From NCBI RefSeq assembly GCF_964340395.1, contig NC_135562.1, positions 17,991,485 through 18,055,484 on the forward strand: 64,000 nucleotides of DNA. The letters run 5' to 3'. Position 1 is the first letter of the stretch. Every line of letters begins with the position of its first letter. Shown one piece after another: positions 20,379 to 32,310 of the stretch. The notes beneath the pieces were generated by a model that made no database searches, was not told the origin of the DNA, and saw only the letters and a program-made list of their open reading frames with translations. Position numbers and translations under genes: made by a program. The DNA is from Glandiceps talaboti. Lineage: Eukaryota > Hemichordata > Enteropneusta > Spengelidae.

Positions 20379-23300
20379 GTTGATGCTGGTCAGTATTTAT
20401 TTATTTTTGTTTTGTTTATTTTTGCTTGTTTGTTTTCTTAAATATATCTAACTAAGGCTGAGCCCCCTGTGATCCAAACTGCCATTTTTACTTTTTGAAT
20501 TTTGCTCATTCTCATCAAGACTCAATTTTTCTACAACAGCGAATATTTCAGCCATGACTCACCACTTCACATCACATGTGCACAAAATTAAAAACATCAA
20601 TTAGAATATAATAGAGTCTGTTTCCCATAAAACCTCTCATAACAATGCCCAATAATGACTTCATCATGATTATGATTTAAATATGTCTAATTATGCACTG
20701 GGCCAATCAGGTTCTTCATAGGGATGCTAGGGAAATACTAGCAGATATACATAGTGTCTGTAGTCTTGGTGAGGACAAGCAAATTCAAAATATCAAAATA
20801 GCAGTCAGGATAACAGAAATAGTAGTAGCATAAGACCTTCAAGACTACTGGTAGGCTATTAACTAGTACTAAGAATTAAAAGATTGTTATGTTGCTGAAT
20901 TGTAAAGACAGAGGATAAACAGCTTGTTCCACAATATGTAGCTCACATGTTCCCTTAAAGTGGCCATATAGATGAAAAATAGGTATTTATTTGGATTTTT
21001 AATTCATAAAACAAATATATGTTTTTATACTAGGAAAAATAATGTGAAACAATATATACCAAATCATTATTTGTAACTGAATAAATTACAAAAATGTTTA
21101 AAATAGATGTTTTTGTACATACAATATCAAACTTTTGAAATACTTTTTTTAGAATTTTGTGATTTATTTAATTAGGAACATGGATTTGTACAATGCTGCT
21201 TAACATTGTTTTTTATATGAAAAGATAGAAGAGTCTTCTTAAACATTACAAATCCAAAATAAATACCGTATTTGTTATAAATATGGCCACTTTCAGTTGT
21301 TCATAAGATTGACCCATGTATGGTCATTTAAGCTTTGCATATATTCATGAATGGTGACTCTATATTTACATTCACCATATTTGGTGCTTCAGACATCACC
21401 ATATATGGTATGATAATTAACATGAAAGGATGAAATACAACATCAGTGATATCCAGCACAGGAGAATCCACATGACACAGTGAACTTCATATAGAGCTTC
21501 TACTGTCTTGAGGTTCTAAACAGGAAGATTTCTGTTTGTGACATGAACGTGCATGCAATAAACAACTTGGAATTTAACATGAAGTGTTCAAAATGTCTGT
21601 GGTATACAAAATACAAAACAATTCACTTCACAGTTGTTAAATTCTAGACATACTTCAATTTTGTGACCAAGAAAGTGGTGCATAAATACCATCTAAAAAA
21701 ATTTAACTATGAAAGAGTACTGATGGTCAGTAAAGTTTACAGTATTGTAAAGTTATACAGGAAATAGGAAAACTGAGTGAAAATGGCCGCTGACAGGAAA
21801 TTGCTGAACAGCGCCCTCTATAAAGTGATGATAAAATAGAGGCAGACAAGCGCATTTAGCTGAATAAAATAGGCAATCAAATACTCAGTCGGAGTAAATG
21901 GTGACCAACAGAAGTGTAACACAAAATGCTTACTGAATTGCATCAATGTGTGGTTATAAGTCTAAGTAAAACTCTAGAAGTTCCTGAGACACTGTGGTGA
22001 ACAGTAATGAGCACATAACAGTTTTGAAGCATCTATTCCCTTTCCTAAGAAAAAAGAAAAAAGTATGACAATTGTTTTGTTATTGAAGATTATTCTTGTC
22101 TAGATATGTAACTTGTTATCATACTCGACACTTTATCCTCTACAGTACAGTACAGTGCACTTTCCCTCCAAAATTGCCAAACCAAAGTTTAAACTTCCAT
22201 GTAACGTTTATTTACAAACTCGAATTTATTACCATGGAAAATACCCTTCTGTCATGCCAAATTCTGGTACACACTGATGATCATATTTTTAAAACAAAAC
22301 TCTTTCCATTAAAATGGTCAGACCAAAGTTCAAGATTATTTAGTGTAATTTTTGTTGTTAAAGAACTTGGTTTTATTTCACATGGCAAACATAGAAGTTA
22401 CCTTTATGCATGTATGCAGTCATCTTGAAATTTGAGTACTAACAGATATTTTATTTCATAAATCCATAAAATGGTGACAAGTTTGTGATGTTTGTTGAAA
22501 ATTTGTCACCTTCGATTTTCATTTCCAAAATTGTTGTCAACGAAACTTTTCACACTAGCTACAAATTAAGATTTACTATATATATGATTTCTAACTACAA
22601 TAAACCAGATATTGTCTAAAAATGTCAGAAGGGCAAGGATTTTCAGAAATAAAAAATTCTCAAGCTGCACTTCTTGGCCTACAGATGAAAGATATAGGGT
22701 ATGCAATGAAGTGACATTTTCTGGCCAGAGCTTAGAGCGGCAACTTGCACATAACATATAACATTCAACTATACAATTTTACATTATACATAACTATTTT
22801 AAAAAAAAGAACAATAAAGATGGCCAAAATAACAAATATATTGACATGAAGGAAATTTGCACTTTTTAATTCAAACTACAATTCCATTATTTGTGTTATT
22901 TTTGCATCATTAAAAAGTGTATTTATCACTTAAAATTGATTTTATCTCACAGGAGCCATTACAACTACAGTGTATATATATATATATATGCATAGCATAC
23001 AGTGAATAATGATAATAATATTACAAAAGGCACTGGAAACTATATACAGACTTAGACATTACTTGTTGCTATGAAACAACCGTGTATAATTAATATACTA
23101 ATTTAAATAATTGGACTATCTTCTAACTAATAAATATACAAATGTACAAATTTATCTGGGAACTTTTTTTTCGTGACACAATATGAAAGTGTTATCAATA
23201 ATGGACATATATACAAGTGAATGAAAGAGTTCCCCTAAGTATCTACAAATAAACCATGTTGTATTATGACCCCTTATCTTTTCAGGCATACTTGCCTGCC

Positions 23301-24375
23301 TTTTTGTTGTAACTATTATATCAATTATTTTTGTATCCACTTTATAATTATAATGTTCATGTTGTGAATAAGTCAACCACTGATTCTGTCAACCAATCAA
23401 ATGGTTGCATTTAAAATTACGCAAGAATCATGTTAACCAATCATATGACAGCATCTAAAATTAAAACAATTAACCTGTCAACCAATCAAATGATGAAATT
23501 TCAATTTATTTAAATGAACCTGAAGTTTCCTCCTGAGGCTCTCACAAAACTTGTAACTTTGGGTTAAAAAACTCTGTAAATGGTCAAAAACATTTTGACG
23601 AGGTAGGAAAATAGTCATGAGAATATCATGGTTTACCTAAATAATGTTTTTTTCCCCTTTTTCTTTTTCCAGTATTATCTCTCCAGAAAAGTATGAAAGT
23701 GTTTTATGTATTTTAGCATTCACACTCCCATTTGTATTGAAAGACTTTTTTTTCATTTTGGAGTAACTTTACCAAAATGTCATGTTTTGAATTAAGAAAA
23801 CCGTTCTACTTAGTGACTTCCTTTTAAAAATTTCTTAAGCAAAATTATAGCCAATTTGGGGTTCTAATTTTCATATAAAATGTATTAATTATCAAATTAG
23901 TAATAGAAGCATGGTTCTTTCCCGGTAATACTGCCTGCTATGTTTTTATCATCAAACATAAAAGAAATGAGAAATAATGGATAACATTCATTGGAATGTA
24001 ACAGAAAAAAAAAGAAATCTGCACCGATTGTTTGCTGACGTAATTAACATAGCCTTTACATTTGAAGCATGATATAATATGCAAATAGCAATTGTCAACA
24101 ATCACTGTCAGAAAGACTGCTGTTCATTGGTTATAGCTGACCACCAGGTGGCAGTGTCAGCTTGTTATGTCTGACACTGTGGCATTCTTTTCAAATAATT
24201 GCACCATCAGCTAACATGGTCATTCAATCGCTCTAAAAGTTGTTTAAAGTTGTACCGACAACTGGTCCCCCCTCCCCCCATATCTATAATTGACCAATCA
24301 CAGTGCCACAAGGTCATAACCTGTCACTCAAGTCAACTAATTGATCAATGGTTATGATATTGTTAGTATCGGAGG

Positions 24376-24381
24376 TTTATT
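24376..24381 (-). terminator. Candidate poly(A) signal of the PDE10-like gene
   Basis: TTTATT on the plus strand (AATAAA on minus), about 640 bases past the stop at 25017-25019. Another candidate lies near 19815. Which one is used cannot be told from sequence. Confidence 0.35.
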
Positions 24382-24428
24382 AACTTCTTTACCAAGATAA
24401 TGGGTGTATAAGGTTAGAATTTTTCACT

Positions 24429-24572
24429 TGTTTAATATATGCACACTATTGCACTCTATAGATTACAGTATTTAATGGTTATTTTCTGATCAGTACTGAA
24501 GCTATCCCTTTGTTTATCAAAACAGTGAATGTGAAAAAAAATCTGCTTTGTCAATAATTCATGATTTCTTCT
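24429..24572. repeat. 143-bp near-identical duplication, copy 1
   Basis: Sequence from TTGTTTAATATATGCACACT to TTCATGATTTCTTC is repeated at 27074-27215. The only difference I see is the length of one A-run. It lies in the 3' flank or UTR of the phosphodiesterase gene. Confidence 0.85.
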
Positions 24573-25016
24573 AAAATCTACTTTATGTCTCTTAAATCTT
24601 TTCAGAGTATTAAGAGAGGTGTGTTTATACAACCGTGGTCATAACTGTAAATTTCTCCCATGTACACCACTTTCATTTTCATAGTCATAGTCCAATATTT
24701 GGGACAAAAGAATTATTTATGAATCAAAATAAAATATTTCCAAAATCGGACTTTTTTCATTTCTTTCTAGTTTCTTTATGAAATTCATATATTTTTACAA
24801 TGCTACTTACTATTATGTACAAATGGTGTTACATTACATCCCATAAACACTGTGCAGGGGCACTATATACAGTATGAAAAATATTGCTGTATTTTCAGAC
24901 TTCTTATTCATACAAATCTACTGTACATGACACTGACAACAGTGCTGTATTTCTAGATCTAATCTTCACAATGTGTAAGATTTAACTTTTGATGCAGAAT
25001 TTTTCTGATTTTGTTT

Positions 25017-25158
25017 TTATGCCTTTTCAGCTTTCGTGTCTTTTGCTTCTGTGTCCTTTTTCTTTGTATCTTCAATTTTCTTTTGATTCACTTTCTGCTT
25101 TTCTTCCTCTTCTGCTTTCTGTTTTGCAACTAGAGCTGACCAGTTCTGCAGATTTTTC
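25017..25158 (-). CDS. PDE10-like exon 23 (C-terminal tail, stop)
   Basis: 142 nt encoding [20 protein letters not shown], then a Lys/Glu-rich tail ending AEKA and TAA (25017-25019 on the plus strand). The tail is longer and more charged than in vertebrate PDE10A as I recall it. Confidence 0.9.
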
Positions 25159-28100
25159 CTGTATGATCAAAAAATATACGCACAAATCAGAAATTCAATA
25201 TACATGTGTCTGAATACATGATCAATTTTCTCATATCTAATGTTCACATAATTCAAGTCACTTAAATTTTGCAAACATTTCAAGGAAGGTGAGAAAGACT
25301 TTTCATAGACTCTGGGGTCATACCTAGTAAGGAAAATTTTGAGTCACAGAGTTAAAAGTAGTACACCCCTGACGATACTGATGAGATGTTAGCGAAAATT
25401 ATGGATTCGCTTCCAAGAAGTTTTATGACTGAGTAAAAATTTTAATTCCAAATTTCAAGGAATGTTAAGGTAATATTTTCAGAATTTGTTGAGTGACAGA
25501 AGCATTCCAAGACATATTTATTTACAACAAACTACAAATAAAATAGCCAAAAAATACAAATAAATCTACTGATTTATGACTGGTTCAGTAATTCAGAAAT
25601 CTTTAATCAAATGGCTCTTACTTTAATTGTCATTTGTGAGGTAGAATGGTAAACTAAAAGCAAACACTTAATTTGACTTCTCTGTTTATTTTTAACCGAC
25701 TGACAGACCATCAATTATTTGTAAAAAGTATAATGAGAAACACACAAATAACAATGACTTAACCTCATCTGAGACTGAAACGAGTGAATGAAAGAAACTT
25801 ACGCTGTGCCGTCCATCATTGGTTTTGATCCTGGTAGAATTCTGTACAGTAATTCATAACATGGCATACAGATACCAACTATGAAACCAACCTGGATATT
25901 GGACACAATACAAATGATTCAATTTAATGAATGTTGTGCTGCAGAGATAAAATTCTTTATATTTTGTTTTACTTTGTTCAAGAAAACTCAAATGCAGAGT
26001 TCAATTTTAAAAGAACAAGTCTGTATCGAAGATGTTTTTAATTGGAGTCTAAAATATGGTCCTACAAACAATTTGCTATAAAGTCCATTATTCATAGAAA
26101 AGTCTGCTCATAACATAAAGTTACCGTAATTGGCCTAATGGGGAAGGGTGCTAAAAATAAGCAATCACATACATTTTTCTCAACAGAGAATACCAACACA
26201 AGACTTCAAAATGGTCATCAAACACTGTCTTAACTCTACAGGAAGTAACAATTGATGATTTCTTTGTTAGGAAGATGGTGAACAGTCAAATTTCTACCAT
26301 TTTTTTACTTTCTCTGCCTAAAAATCTTTTTTACTGATAATTTAGCCATGATTGTACAAAAAGGATGTGTATGCAGCAATTTGTTTTTGTATGGCTTTAG
26401 GTGATAGTTCAGCTTACCTGATTGGCTGGCAGTTCATGTGCTCTATCTCTATCCATCATTGGGATTGGCAATCGCCCCTGAGCTTTCTCTTCATCACCCT
26501 GTACGTGATTGGTCAAAATCAAAAAGCAAATATTACAATACCATCTTCAATATAAAGCATCAGGGATGTCAAAATAACAACTTTCAATATGGAATTTTGA
26601 AATGTTGGGTTATACAAAGTGACTGCTTCATAATTTCACAAAGATTAAGAAGAGTGTTCTTTTTTTAAATTATACTTGTTTTGTCGTTCTTAAAGTTGTT
26701 TTATTCTGTTCACATGTTGAGGCAGAGACAGTCACAACAATATGGTTATTACACAGAAAAAGTAAGGTGTCACTGTCACCATTAAAAATGAATTGGGAAT
26801 GTTTCAAAACTCGGAAAGTGTTGTACAGGAATGTAGTTGATGATGTCATCTTTTTAAAAGAATTGAGCTGGTGTTGGCTTCTTTAGTGAATTACACACAG
26901 TGGTGAACTTGGAGATCATCAAATGGTACTTCATTTGCATATATATTGTCCTTTGGAACATTATTTGCATATCTGTTGTCATTTGGGCTTCATTTGCATA
27001 TGTGTTGCTTCATTTGCATATCTGTTGTCATTTGGAGCCTTATTTGCATAGATGCTGTCATTTGGAGCCTCAGTTGTTTAATATATGCACACTATTGCAC
27101 TCTATAGATTACAGTATTTAATGGTTATTTTCTGATCAGTACTGAAGCTATCCCTTTGTTTATCAAAACAGTGAATGTGAAAAAAATCTGCTTTGTCAAT
27201 AATTCATGATTTCTTCGAAAACCTGATGTCACTTTGTGTTAATGAACTCCAAAAAGAATCAGCGAAAAAAGAAAAACAACAGCAGATATACAAATGTAAT
27301 GCTATATGTCGTCTGCTAGAAAGTTAAATTTGCATGTGGCAGAGAAATGCCGAACGTTTTTCCTGGGTTTTACATATCTAGTGTCTTTTGGGTTTTACAT
27401 ATCTAGTGTCTTTTGGAGCGTCTTGCTTGTTATGCATAATAAGTTAATGAAACTCCAATAGGTGTAAATACCAGAAACGACACACCATATATACAGAGTA
27501 AGTAGATGTGCTAGATATCATCTGCTGAATTAATGTGTTGCACAAATACAAAACAACACTTTCACAGAGTTTTAAAACATTCGTACTGCAGGTATGACAG
27601 TGCCACCTACAATTACTTAAAATAAACTAATTTCTTTTTAGTCTTTGAAATGTTTTTGACAATAATTTACAAAAGCTGATATCTTAGAAAGGCATATATG
27701 TTATGACATCTATGTTAGTAACATTTTTTTCTAAAATCACACATCACCAACAATTACCCACAATTCTCAACAAAGGATATTTTAAGCACCATGTTCCCTC
27801 AATTTTTCACCATTTTTTTTTATTATCAGCATTTTTATGGATGAAATTATGAAAGCAAGGGAGGGAAATTCTTTGACTTTAACAGATGAATATATGAACC
27901 CTGGCAACCCACACTGTATACAAGTGATTTTTTTCATTATTTTTACTCACTTCACAAATGAAAAAGACAATTTTGCAGGTACTGCAGATACATCGGAGTT
28001 CCTGTATATTCCAACAATTTACCCTGAAAATTATACTTATTGGCCATTTTCATTCAACAGTCACATGCCCACACCTGTTCTCAATTCATTTTTCCAAATT

Positions 28101-30992
28101 TTATAATTGTGAGTGTCAATTGATGATGTCAAGGAATATTTCAAAACAATGAGTAAAGACTGAAATATTGGATTTACAATAAAACGATTTTGTCCCTATA
28201 AATTGTGGGTAACTGATAGTTAAGTGCAATATGTAAATTTATGCAAATTTGAGCAGAGAAAGAGACATCACCTGTTGCCAGAACTCCTCAAAAATATTAA
28301 CAACAACTTGCTGGGAAATATGGAATGGTTTGGCTGTTGCACATAGGTCTGCTGCTGTCATGGCGATTGACTTGGCAAGATATCTGGGAGACACAGAGTA
28401 GTGCACAAAATACAAACACACAAATGCACTTAATGATCAATGGTGACCATGGTTACACCCTTACGCAACACACCACATTTTATGCTAATTAGCAACCAAA
28501 GATTCAAATATTCAAACAAGTGCGGTTTTATCACAATTTATCGTACAGAATTTACAGAATTTACAAAATGTGCTAAGTTATGAATTTGAAAAAAACAAAA
28601 ACATTCTAAATCTGAAAGTTTCCTGATCAGATAATAGTTCTTGAGAAATCTTGAGAAATTCAAAACTAATTTTATTTAATCAATGTTTTCTCTTGTTTGA
28701 GTATTTTCAGTCTCTGATCCATAATTAGCATAACAAAAAGAACATGCACACACATGACACACCACAACAACTTTGATAGGACCACATAAAATCTACCTGT
28801 GCATAGAATTCGTCAAATATGACTTTGACCGTTTGTTGCTGGACACTCCATGGTTTCATGACGGCTGACAGATCACATGCTGTCATACACAGCGCCCTCA
28901 AACGCATCCTGAATATTAGTGATAAAAGGGTGTTGTCATGGCAATAAGATCGTTACGGTGACAGCATTAATCCAGGCATGAAGCGTGAACAGCAAGGGAA
29001 AGAGAAAAGGAGTGAGTAAAGCAGTGTTAGTTACAAGCATATGATTAGTTATCAGTCAGCTAAGGGGTCTATATATGAAATGAAAAAAGCTACCTAAGTT
29101 TACAACTGTTCACATGAATATATAAGAATATTCATGTTCCTGGGCTAGCAATCAGAGAGAGAACCATTACCCTTGCTGGATAATCTAATAAAGTAACAGT
29201 TGCAAATTTAGATTAACTTGTGCTTGCCAGTAGAAAAATTACAGTAATAAGCAGCATCTAAACCTGCACAACTTTAATTGCTTAGAAAATACCAATAATA
29301 ATCGGTTTATTTACCCAAATGTATAAATGATTACAAAATATTGGTAACAGAAAACAAAAAAGAGTGGGGTAAATATCAATGAGTTGCTGCATTCGAGGTA
29401 TCTGATAATTTAAGATGAATTTTTCCAAAGTTCTGAACTTCTTGCACATTATGCTTATTGTGAAGTGATTAGCCATAGATTAGAATTATTCAAGGAAAAC
29501 ACTAGAATCTTGAAGTTGTTGTTTTTTGTAATGTCTAGATTGGTGGCATTGAGTTTGCAGCAGTCACCAATCAAATGTAATGTAACAACTGAATACTGTT
29601 GAATGTCACTTGCCAATGAGCAGGACTGTTTGTGCTTGATAAGCAATATTGAATTATGTGAACAAAATGCAGCTGTGAGATATTTGTTTGTCTTAAATAG
29701 TTCAGCATCCAGATGTAAATATGTCATATAATATTAGAAGGAGTATATAATAATGCCTTCAGGTTAGTATGTTATACACCAGAGAGGAAATGTACATTCA
29801 GATTAATAAGGAAATCATAAGGATAGATTCATTTTCCAACAGTTTACACAATTAATGAGTAAAGTTTACTTTGATAAGAATACAGTTCTTATAAAAGCCA
29901 TAAATTAATTATTATATGCTTCCATTGCCACTCTACAGATTTACATACCATAACCTAATTTGCATACTTAACTAGTTTGCATACTTAACTAATTTACATA
30001 CCATAAATCTAATTTGCATACCATACATCTCATTTGAATACTAAGTATCTCATTTGAATACTAATTATATAGTCTCCATACATCTCATTTGCATGCTAAG
30101 TATTTAATTTACATACCATACATACTTACATGATAAGTAGCTAATCAAAATCCATACCATACATCAAATTTGCATACTAAGTATACAATTTGCATACTAA
30201 ATGGCTACTTTAAATAAAAGCATTTTCACACAATCAGACCTTCACTAATAATTGTTTCAAAATCTGGGAATAAGTTTTTAAATTTACAACAATTTCACAA
30301 ATTGCAATTATTATCCTTTTTACTACATGTATGTATGCAAATGAAGAAAGATCGCAAAATACAAGTACAATTTCTATCACATACTTGAAGTATTCGAAAC
30401 CTTTGTTCAATATTCCAAGAAAACATAAATTCTTACACGCTGTGAACAAATGACTGTGATAACTACATATGTATATATTATGCATGTACAGACACATACA
30501 GACACAGACACACACTCATATTTTTCTGTTTGCGATAGTAGTAAACAGTCTGTCTGAATGTGGTTCAATTTATCCATTAACAATTTCTGTGTTTATGAAA
30601 AATGATGTTTAATAAATTCCTTCTTTGCCACTCTCAGACCTTCAATGAATGAAAATTCATTGCATAATGAAATGACATGATACTGTCTTTGAATACGTCA
30701 AAATGAAGTTTTTTTTTTACCTGTGTTCTGCATCCTGCCAGTCAAACTTTCCTGTGTCCACTATTACTTTAAGCTTATCTTTGTTACCAAAGAACAATGC
30801 CAGATCTGTTGCTAGGATGGCATGTTTTATTTCACCGATGACTGTTTTATATTCATCAGCCGTTAAATTCCTAAAGATATTGTGGCCTTCATGCTACAGA
30901 TACAAAGCATAGATACATCAATGTAAGGTACATTATCTTATATCATGTAATATGATTTCTATTTGATATTGGACAAACCACAAATACACATA

Positions 30993-31069
<77 letters not shown>

Positions 31070-32279
31070 ACTCCCTCCCCTCCCTCCTTTCTTCTCTCAC
31101 TCATTCACTCACTCTCTCACTCACTCACGCACTATTTCTCTTTCTGTCTCTTATTTCTATCTTTATCTCTATCTGACTTTCTCCATCTTTCTCTATTTTT
31201 GTGTCTGTCTGTCTCTCTGTCTGTCTGTCTGTCTATATATTTATGAGACAGAGATAGATTATATATCCTTCTTTGCATCCGTCTCTTTTTCTCTCCTTGT
31301 CGTCTTGTTTTTAAAGATATCCTTATCTTTACCTGAAGTATAGTGACAGTTTGATTGAAATGATGATGTTCCATTGTTGATGTACTGTACACTGATGCTA
31401 GTGGAGTTGAATTATTCACCATAAAGGCATTATTTTTACCTCGATGATCAAGGTCGTGACAAAGACAGGCAACAAACAGTGCCAGACACTGTAAAATAAT
31501 CCAAAATGTAAAGTTTTAGACAATGTATACAGCTGACTTTGTATGACATCAATATATAAAGATGCAATTGCAAGAATGGCATTCACTCCAGGAAAGTTTT
31601 TGAAACAATTGGTTTTATTAAATGTGTCATTTAGTGTAATTGCACTCTGTTTATTGACAAGCTACATACATTGTTTCAAAGCTATTTCCAGTAAACATGA
31701 CTTCATTTAGATTTACGCAAATAGGTTATTATATACAAGCATGCACCAACAGTAAATACCCATGTGAGTTCAATTTACACATGAGGCCATTCAAAATTAA
31801 TACATGCTGATTCAACAGCGTGAAAGGTTTGCAGGTCAAGTAATCGGCCTAGAAATAACATTTCCAGGTCACATCAAAACAATTGTGTATCTCTTGGACA
31901 ACCGTTCGGCAATACAAGATGGCATTATTGAAATCAATATAGGAATGTTTTTGATACAATTGACTGTTTGCGTTTATCTCCTGGACCACATCTAAGCTGA
32001 TACAAGGCAGCATTATTCTTGTCACTAGCAATATTTTTGATACAAAGAGGTTCTTATTGAAAGCATGTGATTGTCTTCTAAATCACCATTCTGCTCATAG
32101 TTGATTTTCCACAGTTCCAAGATGTATTGCATGAGACAACATTGCTATGTTGTTTCATTGAGGCTTGTTCTATATTTATTACATTTGAATTAAATTGTCA
32201 TCATGAAATGATGAAATGATGTGACAGTGTTGACCTCTTTACATAGCCAAACAATACAAGCAGGTTCTATAGTCAATTA

Positions 32280-32310
<31 letters not shown>

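Larger units (their letters stand above)
16508..24375. other. Intergenic region between ACS-B and PDE10-like genes
   Basis: Outside the listed satellites, foldbacks and leader region, I find no conserved exon on either strand. Sequence from about 19800 to 25000 is even AT-rich and could in part be an extended 3' UTR of the phosphodiesterase. Confidence 0.5.

Noticed and set aside
27837-28152. Open frame of 89 codons on the plus strand just beyond exon 20b
   Set aside because: Intronic, antisense to the PDE gene, without splice signals or known motif.
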